A DNA stretch of 33,839 nt from Bacteroidales bacterium (GCA_021740175.1 JAIPAH010000021.1:1-33839); one strand, 5' to 3'. Positions 18,632 to 27,579 are shown, counted from the first letter of the stretch. Translations and numbers: made by a program. Notes: a model not told the origin generated them from the sequence alone.

Positions 18632-19645
18632 TCAAGCCACTACCAAAAAATGGCTGCCTTCTGCATAGCCTTTCTTACAAAGCTTCTTAACGATTGCTTG
18701 CTGAACCGATTCACTTTTTACATATATCAGGATAAATGCTTCTCCGGGTTGAGGTAATTCAGAAAATCGAATAACGGGTGTTTTTAGACCACGTTCCTTC
18801 TTTAAATCAATAAAAGCACAAATCCTGATATTATAATTTTCAAGAAGTCCGGAATATCTGCGCAATTGCCGATTAGCCCCCCAAACAAAAACTTCGGGAT
18901 GGTGTGGATTATTGATTTCAAGCCATTTAGCCAAATAAAATGTTTTTATCCGCAAAAAAGCATCTTCGGAATAAATCGGGTAATTTCTTGTGATACGATT
19001 CGAATAATCGTGCCACCTGAGCACATAGGCATCCGTTTTGGTGATTTTTGCCCCGTAGTGCAGCCATCTCAACCACATCTCATAATCTTCCGGATAAGAA
19101 CCTTGTTTGTAAAGGCCATATTTTTCAGCGGAAGCCAATCGCCACATCATGGAAGGATTAACTACCGGCATTCCTTGAAATTGCTTTAAACAAATCTGTT
19201 GTGGAGTTTTTATAGTGTTAATTCCAGCGACATATCTCTCAAAGCCATCAGATTGTGAGATATGAGAACTATATTCTACCAAACCACCCACGGCATCACA
19301 TTCAGCATCTTTTTCCAGTATATGACTCTGAATTCTAAGGCGTTCGGGAAAAGATTCATCATCGGCATCCATTCGCGCCAGGTATTTGCCTGCAGCCAAG
19401 CTTGCTCCCCTGTTAAAAGCGTTTGCAACCCCCTGTTTTTCCTCGCTTATCCATTTGAAGCGGGAATCATTTTCAGCCCATGTTTTGGCGATAGCTAAAG
19501 AATCATCCGTCGAATTATTGTCCACCATGATGCATTCGAAATTCCCGCACGATTGCTCAGAGATACTTAAAAGCGCTCTTTCAAGGGTGTTTTCGGCATT
19601 AAAGAAAGGAAGAATAACCGATATCAAAGGAGATGGGTTCTTCAT
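18632..19645 (-). CDS. Family 2 glycosyltransferase
   Basis: A 337-residue GT-A fold protein. The N-terminal ISVILPFFNAENTLERALLS (~8-27) with VDNNSTDDS (~41-49) is the nucleotide-sugar site. ARMDADDES (~90-98) holds the metal-binding D-x-D. Residues ~165-180 (MMWRLASAEKYGLYK) and ~195-215 carry the acceptor-side YPEDYEMWLRW motif seen in GT2 enzymes acting on lipopolysaccharide or capsule sugars. The last ~90 residues form a second, Rossmann-like segment (VFVWGANRQLRRYSGLLENY) that may be an accessory domain. The transferred sugar and acceptor cannot be told. No other polysaccharide genes are adjacent, so it is an isolated transferase. No signal peptide or membrane helix is visible. Confidence 0.85.
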   Translation of the reverse strand: MKNPSPLISVILPFFNAENTLERALLSISEQSCGNFECIMVDNNSTDDSLAIAKTWAENDSRFKWISEEKQGVANAFNRGASLAAGKYLARMDADDESFPERLRIQSHILEKDAECDAVGGLVEYSSHISQSDGFERYVAGINTIKTPQQICLKQFQGMPVVNPSMMWRLASAEKYGLYKQGSYPEDYEMWLRWLHYGAKITKTDAYVLRWHDYSNRITRNYPIYSEDAFLRIKTFYLAKWLEINNPHHPEVFVWGANRQLRRYSGLLENYNIRICAFIDLKKERGLKTPVIRFSELPQPGEAFILIYVKSESVQQAIVKKLCKKGYAEGSHFLVVA

Positions 19646-19718
19646 AAGTTATTGACCATTGTCAATGATTATCCTGCGATAGCAACCAAAGAGCGCAACC
19701 CTATTACAAATTATCAGC

Positions 19719-19767
19719 TAAAAAAAACCGGAAATTCTTTCGTAAGGTAAAGAAAAAATTCCCGGTT
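19719..19767 (-). terminator. Intrinsic terminator of the pta-ackA operon
   Basis: On the minus strand AACCGGGAATT (19767-19757) pairs with AATTTCCGGTT (19736-19726) through one G-U pair, and an inner TCTTT/AAAGA extends the stem. A run of eight T follows. It begins 15 bases after the ackA stop. Confidence 0.85.
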
Positions 19768-19781
19768 CATCATAAAAAGCG

Positions 19782-20996
19782 TTATACTTTAGTCTCTTCT
19801 CCTGTCACAATCCCATAGGTATCAGAAGCTATGACCAACTCCTCGTTTGTAGGAACGACAATCACCTTCACGCTCGAATCTTCGGCGGAAATCACTTGCT
19901 CTTTACCCCGCAAACCTTTATTTTTTTTATCATCGACTTTAATACCTAAGTACTCCATATCTTTCAGCATATCACGCCGTGTAGTGTCGGCATTTTCACC
20001 AACACCGCCGGTAAATACAATAGCATCCGCGCCATTCATGGAGGCGATATACGAACCGATATATTTTTTCGCCCTGTAATGATACATTTGAAGCGCTAAT
20101 TCGGCACGTCGGTTTCCTTCTTCGGCGGCCTCTTCGATTTCCCTCATATCCGATGAAACTCCTGAAACACCAAGCACACCGGCATGCTTATTCAAAAGCT
20201 TATTAGATACGCTGATGCTAAGCTCCTCTTTATCGGCGATTGCCAACAAAGCTCCTACATCGAGGTCTCCCGAACGGGTACCCATAATAAGCCCTTCCAG
20301 CGGTGTTAATCCCATGGAAGTATCCACCGATTTGCCGTTTTGAACAGCAGTAATAGAAGCTCCATTACCAAGGTGGCAGGTAATAAGTTTTGAATTGTAA
20401 ATATCCAAATTTAAAAGTTCAGCCGCTCGCTGGGAAACATAGCGATGGCTGGTACCATGGAAACCATAGCGCCGTATACCATGCTTTTCGTACAAGGAAT
20501 AGGGAATGCCATAGAGATAAACATGGGGCTTCATCGTTTGATGGAAAGCCGTGTCAAACACGCCGGCCATAGGTACTCCGGGGAGTAGATTCTGGCAGGC
20601 ATAAATTCCTTCGAGGTTCGGGGGGTTATGCAGCGGTGCCAATTCTATCGTTTCCTCCAGCGCCTTAATAACGTCGCCGGTTATTTTAACACTTCCATTG
20701 AATTTTTCTCCGGCATGGACAACACGATGTCCCACGGCATCGATCTCCTTCAGGTCATTAACACTGCCGTATTTTTTATCTGATAAAATACCTAACAGGT
20801 ACTCGATAGCTTGCTGATGGTCAAGGATTTCTCCTTCGAGATTTAATTCGGTACCATCTTTTTTGGTATGTTTAATGCCTGCACCCTTAAGGCCTATTTT
20901 TTCGACAACGCCCTTGGCGAGAACATCCTGGTCAGGCATCTCAAATAATTGATATTTTACTGATGAACTTCCGCAATTGAGAACGATTATTTTCAT
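19782..20996 (-). CDS. ackA: Acetate kinase
   Basis: The enzyme makes ATP and acetate from acetyl phosphate and ADP, the last step of acetate fermentation. The 404-residue protein is of normal length. Visible family motifs are LNCGSSSVKY at residues 5-14, VGHRVVHAGE (~88-97), FDTAFHQTM (~143-151), the catalytic RYGFHGTSHRYVS (~172-184), CHLGNGASI (~203-211) and the nucleotide-site FTGGVGENA near residue 325. It is the last gene of a three-gene minus-strand operon after pta and a hydroxyacyl-CoA dehydrogenase, 33 bases from its neighbour, and ends at an intrinsic terminator. Start ATG at 20996. Confidence 0.96.
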   Translation of the reverse strand: MKIIVLNCGSSSVKYQLFEMPDQDVLAKGVVEKIGLKGAGIKHTKKDGTELNLEGEILDHQQAIEYLLGILSDKKYGSVNDLKEIDAVGHRVVHAGEKFNGSVKITGDVIKALEETIELAPLHNPPNLEGIYACQNLLPGVPMAGVFDTAFHQTMKPHVYLYGIPYSLYEKHGIRRYGFHGTSHRYVSQRAAELLNLDIYNSKLITCHLGNGASITAVQNGKSVDTSMGLTPLEGLIMGTRSGDLDVGALLAIADKEELSISVSNKLLNKHAGVLGVSGVSSDMREIEEAAEEGNRRAELALQMYHYRAKKYIGSYIASMNGADAIVFTGGVGENADTTRRDMLKDMEYLGIKVDDKKNKGLRGKEQVISAEDSSVKVIVVPTNEELVIASDTYGIVTGEETKV

Positions 20997-21029
20997 TTGA
21001 TCTGTATTTTTTTTCGAGATATCAGTTAT

Positions 21030-22001
21030 TTAATCTGTGATCTGGGCGCAAGTTACAGCCTGCTCCACAGGTTGGCTGCCCTTATATTTATAGAATCCTA
21101 TTTCCGTTTTACGGCCCAGATGGTTAGCCCTAACCAACCGTTTTATAACCGGAGAAGCTTTATATTTTTGTTCTCCGAATTCCTGGTAAAGGTTATCCAT
21201 CCAGCGCTGCAACTTATCCAATCCGATTTTATCCGCCAGTTCAAATGGCCCGTATTGATTACCAAAGGTGGTAGTCATGGAATAGTCGATGTCTTTCACC
21301 GATGCCACACCTTCCATAAGAATATTACAGGCTTCATTAATCATTGGCACCGTCATTCTTGTAGTGATATTTCCCGGGGATTCATGAACCTGGATGAGCT
21401 CTTTGTTGATCATCCGAACGAATTTTGCGGCAGTATCATGAGCCTCATCAGTAGTTTTGACGTGCCTAACCACTTCAACTATTCGAACGTTTTCGACCGG
21501 CGACATGAAATGCATCCCCAGGGTGCGACCGGGATATTTAAGGACGGAAGCCAAATCGGAAATCATCAGGGTGGAGGTGTTGGAAACAATCACGCTATCT
21601 TTGGGAACGATCGCTTCCACATTTTTGAACACTTCCTGCCGTTGATAAATACTGGTTCCTTTTGTTGCGGTATTGATAGCTTCGATAATAAGATCACAAT
21701 CTTTAAGGATTTTATAATCTGTCGATCCTTCAATACGGGTGAGGGTGGCTTTTTTCTCACTTTCGGTGAGTCCCCAATGGGCAATTTTTGCATCCAGGGC
21801 CTCTTCAATATCCCGGATGCCTTCCTTTACCACTTCATCATTAACATCCACAAATCTGACATCAAAGCCTTGTTGGCTTACATATTTTACGATTTCCTGC
21901 CCCATTGCTCCGCAACCTATCACGCCGATGGTGGAAAGTGCGCCTTTAGGTTGCATTTTAGCTTCAAGGGCAAAATCTTCTAATTTTGGTTGTTCTGCCA
22001 T
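21030..22001 (-). CDS. 3-hydroxyacyl-CoA (3-hydroxybutyryl-CoA) dehydrogenase family protein
   Basis: A 323-residue NAD-dependent enzyme of the short, two-domain kind. The Rossmann motif GVIGCGAMGQEIVKYVSQQG lies at ~26-45 after an N-terminal extension of ~22 residues, with the acidic VDVND after strand 2. The catalytic region has IIEAINTATKGTSIYQRQEV and SNTSTLMISDLA (~139-150), then the MHFMSPVENVRIVEVVR (~158-174) histidine loop. The C-terminal domain carries the FGNQYGPFELADKIGLDKL and GRKTEIGFYKYKG signatures. It oxidises 3-hydroxybutyryl- or longer 3-hydroxyacyl-CoA to the 3-keto form, or runs the reverse way in butyrate-type pathways. It lies between pta and ackA with gaps of 16 and 33 bases, so all three should be co-transcribed. 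Substrate length is unknown. Confidence 0.88.
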   Translation of the reverse strand: MAEQPKLEDFALEAKMQPKGALSTIGVIGCGAMGQEIVKYVSQQGFDVRFVDVNDEVVKEGIRDIEEALDAKIAHWGLTESEKKATLTRIEGSTDYKILKDCDLIIEAINTATKGTSIYQRQEVFKNVEAIVPKDSVIVSNTSTLMISDLASVLKYPGRTLGMHFMSPVENVRIVEVVRHVKTTDEAHDTAAKFVRMINKELIQVHESPGNITTRMTVPMINEACNILMEGVASVKDIDYSMTTTFGNQYGPFELADKIGLDKLQRWMDNLYQEFGEQKYKASPVIKRLVRANHLGRKTEIGFYKYKGSQPVEQAVTCAQITD

Positions 22002-22017
22002 TTTAACTCTTTTTTAT

Positions 22018-23028
22018 TTACTTATTTTTCATTCCTTCAGCCTGGTTAGCAGTAATTGCCGCCAGGTTCACAATATCACTCACTGAACATCCCCTGGAAA
22101 GGTCATTAATTGGAGCTGCCATCCCTTGCAGAACCGGACCTACCGCTTCAACACCGGCCAAACGTTCAACTAATTTATAAGAAATATTACCCGTTTCCAG
22201 GGAAGGGAATACCAACACATTGGCCTCTCCCGCTACCTGGCTTTGAGAGGCTTTCTTGGTTGCGATTTTTTCCACAATGGCAGCATCGGCCTGAAGCTCT
22301 CCGTCAAAAGCAATATCCGGGGCTTTTTCCTTAGCTATGCGGGTAGCTTCAGCGACCTTATCCACCATTTCGTGCTGAGCACTTCCCTTGGTAGAAAAAC
22401 TCAATAGCGCTACCTTCGGTTCCAGGCCGGCAATATCTCTTGCGGTTTTGGCGGTTGAGACAGCAATTTCGGCCAGCTCTTGAGCATCCGGATCGGGGTG
22501 GACAGCACAATCGGCAAAGACAAGGATATTGTCCGGGGCATATTCACAATCCTTAAAAATCATGAAGAAAGCTCCGGAAACGATACTAATACCGGGCAAA
22601 GTCTTAACGATTTGAAAAGCCGGTCGCAAAACATCACCGGTAGCATTGTCGGCACCGGCCACTTCGCCATCGGCTTGCCCATCTTTAATCAATAAAGTAG
22701 ACAAATAAAGCGGGTCGGTTACCAACTTAAGGGCTTCTTCTTTGGTAAGGCCCTTCTTTTTTCGGATTTCTACCAGCATATTTGCGTAGTAATCCTGCTG
22801 TGGGTTGTTTTCAGGATCAATAATGGTCGCCTGGTTGACATGTTCTAATTTCCATTCACCGGCTTGTTGTTCAATGGTCTGCTTGTTGCCCAACAAGATG
22901 ATATTTGCGAGCCCTTCTTTCAGGAGTTCATCAGCAGCTTTCAGAGTTCTTTCCTCTGTGCCTTCGGGCAGGACAATGGTCTTTTTGAGCTGCTTGGCGC
23001 TGTTTCTAATATTTGTTAATAAATCCAT
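22018..23028 (-). CDS. pta: Phosphate acetyltransferase
   Basis: The enzyme interconverts acetyl-CoA and acetyl phosphate. The 336-residue protein is the short (PTA domain only) form. Visible motifs are KTIVLPEGTEERTLKAA (~15-31) and EVAGADNATGDVLRPAFQIV (~123-142), then FADCAVHPDPDAQELAEIA (~170-188) and the C-terminal GPVLQGMAAPINDLSRGCSV followed by DIVNLAAITANQ. It is the first gene of the operon pta-dehydrogenase-ackA. An inverted repeat TTGATTG/CAATCAA (23044-23050, 23068-23074) lies in its 5' region and may be a regulator site. Confidence 0.96.
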   Translation of the reverse strand: MDLLTNIRNSAKQLKKTIVLPEGTEERTLKAADELLKEGLANIILLGNKQTIEQQAGEWKLEHVNQATIIDPENNPQQDYYANMLVEIRKKKGLTKEEALKLVTDPLYLSTLLIKDGQADGEVAGADNATGDVLRPAFQIVKTLPGISIVSGAFFMIFKDCEYAPDNILVFADCAVHPDPDAQELAEIAVSTAKTARDIAGLEPKVALLSFSTKGSAQHEMVDKVAEATRIAKEKAPDIAFDGELQADAAIVEKIATKKASQSQVAGEANVLVFPSLETGNISYKLVERLAGVEAVGPVLQGMAAPINDLSRGCSVSDIVNLAAITANQAEGMKNK

Positions 23029-23183
23029 CTTCTTACTTTAATTTTGATTGAGTTTAAATAATTCTGACAATCAATGTTTTTCACGCGAAAATATAATTTA
23101 TTCTGCATTGTTCCTAACCCCTTAGGGTTAATTTTATTTGAAAACAGCAGCGAAAACGTTAAAAGGGAGAGCAAATTTTGGTT

Positions 23184-23191
23184 TAACTTTG
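23184..23191 (+). promoter_or_regulatory. Candidate -7 element upstream of the DUF4271-hemD genes
   Basis: TAACTTTG is an exact TAnnTTTG match, 37 bases before the ATG at 23229. No clear -33 TTG is present at the proper distance. Confidence 0.4.
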
Positions 23192-23228
23192 TAGCTCAAA
23201 CAATAATCGGTTTATTTCGCCATAAGCG

Positions 23229-23993
23229 ATGAATTTCATGCATTTTATTCCCACATTGTTTAAAGATTACACGCTCAACCTGGCTAGTTTCTTTCCGGGT
23301 AAAGGGGTAGAAATCACCCCCGTAGTCTTGGATCGCCCGGAGACTAACTGGTTCTTTTATATTGTCGTAGCTCTATTGGCATTGCTTGCATGGAGCCGTC
23401 ATTTTTCACCTTATCGTTTCTTTTTCATCCTGGGCGCTATTTTCTCGTATCGTAAAACAGAATTTCTTCAAGACGATGGCAAAGTTATCCGTAATGGCAC
23501 CTCATTTGCCTTCATTCTTATTGCAGTATTCAGTATCGGCCTTTTTGCCTATCAATTTAAGGAGATATTCCATTATAAACTCTTGCAGGATGGAGGCTCT
23601 CCCCTGCTAAATATCACTTATCTCAGCTTTGCTGCCGGAGCCATATGGCTGGCTAAATCTATTGTGGCAAAAATCGTGGGAAGCCTGTTTAAAGCTCCTT
23701 ACAGCAGTTCGCTTTTTGTTTCTAACATCTTCATCATCAATACCGCCGGAGGACTTTCCTTATTAGTCTTTACTACACTGTACTTTTATACCAAAGTAAT
23801 GTTTTTTTTGTATACCCCTTTATATGTAATCTTAATCCTATATATTTATCGCTTAATCAGAAACTTTCTTATAGGGCAAAGGGCAGGCAAGTTTTCAATA
23901 TCATATATTATTTTGTACATTTGCACTCTTGAAATATTACCTGTTTTGGTCCTTTATAAATTTTTAAAGGACCAAATTCTTCAAGGGATATAG
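23229..23993 (+). CDS. DUF4271 membrane protein
   Basis: A 254-residue integral membrane protein with about seven hydrophobic segments (for example WFFYIVVALLALLAW near residue 41, FAFILIAVFSIGLFAY, SLLVFTTLYFYT and the final ILYICTLEILPVLVLYKFL). The family is conserved in Bacteroidota directly upstream of hemD, as here, with a gap of 37 bases. The function is unknown; the constant link to hemD hints at a heme or envelope role, but nothing in the sequence proves it. Alternative start: a second ATG two codons on. Confidence 0.82.
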   Translation: MNFMHFIPTLFKDYTLNLASFFPGKGVEITPVVLDRPETNWFFYIVVALLALLAWSRHFSPYRFFFILGAIFSYRKTEFLQDDGKVIRNGTSFAFILIAVFSIGLFAYQFKEIFHYKLLQDGGSPLLNITYLSFAAGAIWLAKSIVAKIVGSLFKAPYSSSLFVSNIFIINTAGGLSLLVFTTLYFYTKVMFFLYTPLYVILILYIYRLIRNFLIGQRAGKFSISYIILYICTLEILPVLVLYKFLKDQILQGI

Positions 23994-24030
23994 AAGGATT
24001 TAGGTAATAAATGAGTTAATAATAAAAAAC

Positions 24031-24798
24031 ATGAAAATCAAAAACGTTTTAGTTTCTCAGCCAAAGCCTTCGGAGGTAGAAAAATCTCCCTATTATGAAT
24101 TGATGACGGATTATAATATGAACCTGGATTTTAGGAAATTCATTCAGATTGAGGGAGTGACTTCTAAAGAGTTTCGCGAATCAAAAATCCGTATCATTGA
24201 TCATACGGCAGTTATATTAACCAGCAGAAATGCGGTAGACCATTTCTTTCGTTTATGTGAAGAATTAAGAGTGGAGGTTCCGGATACCATGAAATATTTT
24301 TGTACTTCGGAATCCACGGCATATTACTTACAGAAGTATGTACAGTTCAGAAAGCGAAAAATTTTCCACGGTAATCAAAATGTTAAACAGCTTGTAGAAA
24401 TTATCAAAAAACATAAGGATGAAAAATTCATCCTCCCTACTTCTGAAGATGGTAAAAAGTCGATCATGACTTATCTGGATAAAGAGGGCATCAAATATAC
24501 CAAAGCTGTTATGTACAGGACTTTGCCCAGTGATTTATCGGATCTGCAACTTGACACTTATGACTTGCTGATTTTTTTCAGCCCGACAGGGGTCGAATCC
24601 CTTTTCAAGAATTTTCCCGATTTTCAGCAAGATAGCAAATTAATTGCTGCATTCGGTCCTAACACGAAAAAGGCATTAAAAAACCATGGACTGAAGCTTG
24701 ATATTGAAGCGCCGACAAAGAAATCCCCTTCTATGACAATGGCTATCAAAGAATATCTCAACGACAAGTCTGCAAAGGGACAGAAAAAGAAAAAATAA
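24031..24798 (+). CDS. hemD: Uroporphyrinogen-III synthase
   Basis: A 255-residue HemD-type protein that cyclises hydroxymethylbilane to uroporphyrinogen III in tetrapyrrole synthesis. The Bacteroidota form opens with VLVSQPKPSEVEKSPYYEL. The two-lobe fold shows the AVILTSRNAVDHFFRL segment (~70-85), the YFCTSESTAYYL switch (~98-109), and in lobe two the DLLIFFSPTGVESL (~183-196) and IAAFGPNTKKAL (~212-223) motifs. The catalytic family is poorly conserved in residues, so the assignment rests on these patterns and on the DUF4271-hemD-rnpA context. The C-terminus is lysine-rich. A hairpin follows before rnpA. Confidence 0.87.
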   Translation: MKIKNVLVSQPKPSEVEKSPYYELMTDYNMNLDFRKFIQIEGVTSKEFRESKIRIIDHTAVILTSRNAVDHFFRLCEELRVEVPDTMKYFCTSESTAYYLQKYVQFRKRKIFHGNQNVKQLVEIIKKHKDEKFILPTSEDGKKSIMTYLDKEGIKYTKAVMYRTLPSDLSDLQLDTYDLLIFFSPTGVESLFKNFPDFQQDSKLIAAFGPNTKKALKNHGLKLDIEAPTKKSPSMTMAIKEYLNDKSAKGQKKKK

Positions 24799-24819
24799 AT
24801 TACGGAAATTTAAGCATAC

Positions 24820-24862
24820 AGGGATCTTATATCGTACCAAAACTTGATATAGGTCCCTTTTT
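24820..24862 (+). terminator. Terminator or attenuator between hemD and rnpA
   Basis: AGGGATCTTATATC (24820-24833) pairs with GATATAGGTCCCT (24846-24858) with one bulge and one wobble. TTTTTA follows directly. It lies 16 bases before the rnpA start, so it either ends hemD transcription or modulates read-through. Confidence 0.6.
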
Positions 24863-24878
24863 ACATTTTATAACACCC

Positions 24879-25274
24879 ATGCTCCTTTACGGCAATACAC
24901 TAAAAAAACAAGAGCGACTGAAAAAAAAGCAGTTGATTGACCAAATCTACCGGGAAGGCGACAAGATTTTTGATTACCCTTTCCTGGTTAGATGGATAAT
25001 CGCTGATTTGCCAACAAAATATCCCGCTCAGGTGTTGATAGGAGTGTCGGGGAAACGAATTAAAAAAGCCGTACAGCGAAACAAAATTAAAAGGAGGATG
25101 CGGGAGGCTTACCGTACCCAAAAACACATTATTTATCCACTATTGGATAAAAATGATCAACAGATGGCGATAGCCATCAACTACGTCGGCAAAAAAATGC
25201 CGGAATACAGTGATGTTGAACAAAAAATAATTATACTTTTACAGCGTTTAGCCAATCGATATGAAAAAAGTTAA
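24879..25274 (+). CDS. rnpA: Ribonuclease P protein component
   Basis: The protein cofactor of RNase P, which trims tRNA 5' leaders. The 131-residue, basic protein has the diagnostic RNR motif as [16 protein letters not shown] (~64-79), preceded by the conserved [13 protein letters not shown] strand. The N-terminal [15 protein letters not shown] equals the usual RL-x-x-x-x-x-F-x-x-V-x-x-x-G. As in other Bacteroidota it lies by hemD and yidD, not next to rpmH. Its last 14 bases overlap the start of yidD. Confidence 0.93.
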   Translation: MLLYGNTLKKQERLKKKQLIDQIYREGDKIFDYPFLVRWIIADLPTKYPAQVLIGVSGKRIKKAVQRNKIKRRMREAYRTQKHIIYPLLDKNDQQMAIAINYVGKKMPEYSDVEQKIIILLQRLANRYEKS

Positions 25275-25539
25275 ACCTTTCCTCGGGAAAATAATGATAG
25301 GATTCATCCGGTTCTATCAATACGCGATTTCGCCTTATACACCGGGTTCTTGTCGTTATGTGCCCACATGCTCGGCCTACGGTGTGGAAGCCATAAGTAA
25401 GCATGGCCCTCTCAGGGGAGGAAAGCTGGCTATTAAACGTTTCGCTTCATGCAACCCATGGGGCGGTAGTGGTTATGATCCTGTACCAGAAAAATCAGAT
25501 AATTCATGGAAAAAACAAGAAAACATCTCACAGCGCTAA
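25261..25539 (+). CDS. yidD: Membrane protein insertion efficiency factor YidD
   Basis: The 92-residue protein shows the whole family signature: [19 protein letters not shown] then [15 protein letters not shown] and [18 protein letters not shown]. The three conserved cysteines are at ~37, 43 and 69. An amphipathic N-terminal helix ([20 protein letters not shown]) peripherally binds the membrane. It helps YidC-type insertion. It overlaps rnpA by 14 bases and the next gene by 34 bases, which shows tight translational coupling. Confidence 0.95.
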   Translation: MKKVKPFLGKIMIGFIRFYQYAISPYTPGSCRYVPTCSAYGVEAISKHGPLRGGKLAIKRFASCNPWGGSGYDPVPEKSDNSWKKQENISQR

Positions 25540-27185
25540 TAGGGGCTTTTTTAATAGCCATCACGGCCTTTGGCCAAAGCAAAGAATTTGAAATTTCAAA
25601 AAATGTGGATATTTATTCCACGCTTTTCAAAAAATTAAGCCTCAACTATGTAGACGAGCTCAAACCCGGTGAGCTAAACAAGACAGCCATCGATGCTATG
25701 CTCGAATCATTGGACCCGTATACCGTATATATCTCTGAATCGGAAATCGAGGATTACAAATTTATGACAACAGGCCAATATGGAGGTATTGGTGCCCTTA
25801 TCCAGAAAAAGGGCGATTATATTGTCATCAGCGAACCTTACAAAGGTTTCCCCGCCGATAAGGCCGGAATCATAGCCGGCGACAAAATCCTGGAAATCGA
25901 CGGGCAATCCATGAAGGGAAAGCAAGCCGACCAGGTGAGCGAGTTGATGAAAGGTCAACCCGGAACCGAATTCGATCTTACTATCAAGCGTCCCGGACTG
26001 GAAGAGCCCCTGACCAAAACCATCACCCGCGAAAAAATCAAAATTGATGATATTCCCTATTATGGCATTGTACAAGAGGATATCGGGTATATCAAATTGC
26101 GTAGTTTTACAAAACACTCAGGACGAAATGTAAGAAAAGCTTTCCAGGATTTAAAAAATAAAAATGACCTGCAAGGGATTATCCTCGACCTGCGCAACAA
26201 TGGTGGAGGTTTGTTAAGCGAAGCTGTTAATATTACCAACCTGTTTGTGGATAAAGGCCAGACCATTGTTAAAACCAAAGGTAAGCTGCCCGATAAAAAC
26301 AAGACCTACAAGACAACACAGGAACCTGTGGATACGGATATTCCGGTGACTGTGCTGATAAATGGAAGAAGCGCCTCAGCTTCCGAAATTGTTTCAGGCT
26401 CACTTCAGGACCTCGACCGCGGGGTTTTGATAGGACGCAGGACTTTCGGCAAAGGACTGGTACAAAATATCATACCCTTAAGTTACAATACCAAAGCCAA
26501 AATCACCGTAGCTAAATACCACATCCCCAGCGGACGGTGTATCCAGGAAATTGATTATTCCGACAATGATGGAAATGGCAATGGGGAGCAAACTCCTGAT
26601 TCGCTCATAAAATCCTACAAAACAAAAAATGGTAGAACAGTGTATGACCGTAAGGGTATTGACCCGGATGTTCACATCGAAAAAGAGGAGCCCAGTCGCA
26701 TTACCCTTACCCTGCTTTCCAAAAATTACATCTTTAATTTTGTCAACCGTTTTTATCAAAATCATGATAGTATTGCCCCACCGAGAGAATTTGAAATCAC
26801 TCCCGGAATCTACAAGGATTTTGTGAATTTCCTTGACAACAAAGATTTTGAATATACGACGAAGACCGAAGAGTCACTTAAGAAACTTAAGAAAACCGCT
26901 AACGAAGAAAAATATTCTGAATTTATCGAGGAAGAATATAAAAAACTTAAAGAAAAGCTCCTCGAGCATAAGAAAAATGACCTTCAAACCTTTAAAGATG
27001 AGATCAAGGAAGCTTTGCTTGATGAAATTGTCACACGGTATTATTACCAACAGGGTGCTGTCGAATCTTCTTTAAATAACGACCGGTTCGTTCGGAAAGC
27101 TATCAAGTTCATTGATGATACCGACCGCTATCAGGAAGTCTTCCGGGTTAGCCACAAAAAACCTAGCGAAGAGGAGTCTGAATAA
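25506..27185 (+). CDS. S41 family C-terminal processing peptidase
   Basis: A 559-residue periplasmic serine protease with a signal peptide ([17 protein letters not shown], ~8-24). A PDZ domain occupies ~86-165 ([40 protein letters not shown]). The protease core follows with [16 protein letters not shown] (~228-243), the nucleophile in [15 protein letters not shown] (S291 by analogy with Prc) and the base lysine in [12 protein letters not shown] (K316). Residues ~400-559 form a helical, charged C-terminal region. The family clips C-terminal tails of envelope proteins; substrates are unknown. The ATG lies inside the end of yidD (34-base overlap), so it should be co-translated. The context (rnpA-yidD-peptidase) is usual in Bacteroidota. 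Confidence 0.92.
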   Translation: MEKTRKHLTALIGAFLIAITAFGQSKEFEISKNVDIYSTLFKKLSLNYVDELKPGELNKTAIDAMLESLDPYTVYISESEIEDYKFMTTGQYGGIGALIQKKGDYIVISEPYKGFPADKAGIIAGDKILEIDGQSMKGKQADQVSELMKGQPGTEFDLTIKRPGLEEPLTKTITREKIKIDDIPYYGIVQEDIGYIKLRSFTKHSGRNVRKAFQDLKNKNDLQGIILDLRNNGGGLLSEAVNITNLFVDKGQTIVKTKGKLPDKNKTYKTTQEPVDTDIPVTVLINGRSASASEIVSGSLQDLDRGVLIGRRTFGKGLVQNIIPLSYNTKAKITVAKYHIPSGRCIQEIDYSDNDGNGNGEQTPDSLIKSYKTKNGRTVYDRKGIDPDVHIEKEEPSRITLTLLSKNYIFNFVNRFYQNHDSIAPPREFEITPGIYKDFVNFLDNKDFEYTTKTEESLKKLKKTANEEKYSEFIEEEYKKLKEKLLEHKKNDLQTFKDEIKEALLDEIVTRYYYQQGAVESSLNNDRFVRKAIKFIDDTDRYQEVFRVSHKKPSEEESE

Positions 27186-27218
27186 GTTTTCAAGCCTTTT
27201 CGGAATTTTCTATGGCCT

Positions 27219-27260
27219 AAAGAAGGATAAGGGCAAAAGAGCCCTCATCCTTCTTTCTTT
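27219..27260 (+). terminator. Intrinsic terminator after the S41 peptidase gene
   Basis: AAAGAAGGATAAGGGC (27219-27234) pairs with GCCCTCATCCTTCTTT (27241-27256) with a single mismatch and a 6-base loop, followed by CTTTATT. It starts 33 bases after the stop. Confidence 0.85.
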
Positions 27261-27313
27261 ATTCTAACCCGAGTCGTAATTATTTACTATTCAAATCATT
27301 TTTACGTGTCGAA

Positions 27314-27461
27314 GCCGTCCAAAAAGGTAAATGTTTACCGTTAAAATAACTTGGTAAAGTCCAATTAAAAAACGAAACTCAATGATATTCAGCAACTTCC
27401 CTTCAGGGAATTTAAGGGTAAAAGTTGCTGAATATCCTATTATAAGGCTTTTTGGACGGAC
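27314..27461. repeat. MITE-like dispersed repeat, copy 2
   Basis: The 148-bp element begins GCCGTCCAAAAAG (27314-27326) and ends CTTTTTGGACGGAC (27448-27461). The ends are inverted copies of each other with one mismatch. Inside, GATATTCAGCAACTT (27384-27398) and AAGTTGCTGAATATC (27422-27436) form a perfect 15-base dyad, extended by CCCTT/AAGGG. It is the better-preserved copy of the element at 15509-15657. It has no coding potential. Confidence 0.78.
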
Positions 27462-27485
27462 CCCTCTGATGATACGTTTTACCAT

Positions 27486-27579
27486 CTACACAGGGTTCCA
27501 TTTCATTCCACCCCCGCCCGAACGAATCTCGAGACTTCGGGATTCGGGCGGGGGTGAAGCGCAGCGGAACCCTGTGATA
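27486..27579. repeat. Composite palindrome (long hairpin)
   Basis: Outer arms CACAGGGTTCC (27489-27499) and GGAACCCTGTG (27566-27576) enclose inner arms CACCCCCGCCCGAA (27509-27522) and TTCGGGCGGGGGTG (27543-27556); both pairs are perfect. The core contains CTCGAG. It is far more GC-rich than its flanks and looks like a mobile or REP-like palindrome. The remaining bases 27580-27728 show only a small GCTCT/AGAGC hairpin and no gene. Confidence 0.7.

Noticed and set aside
20997-21983. A 328-codon plus-strand ORF over the dehydrogenase gene
   Set aside because: The minus-strand product has full Rossmann and C-terminal family motifs; the plus-strand translation is rich in His, Phe and Cys and matches nothing known.
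24585-24605. GGTCGAATCCC, which resembles the T-loop of a tRNA
   Set aside because: It lies inside the hemD coding frame and no acceptor, D or anticodon stems surround it.
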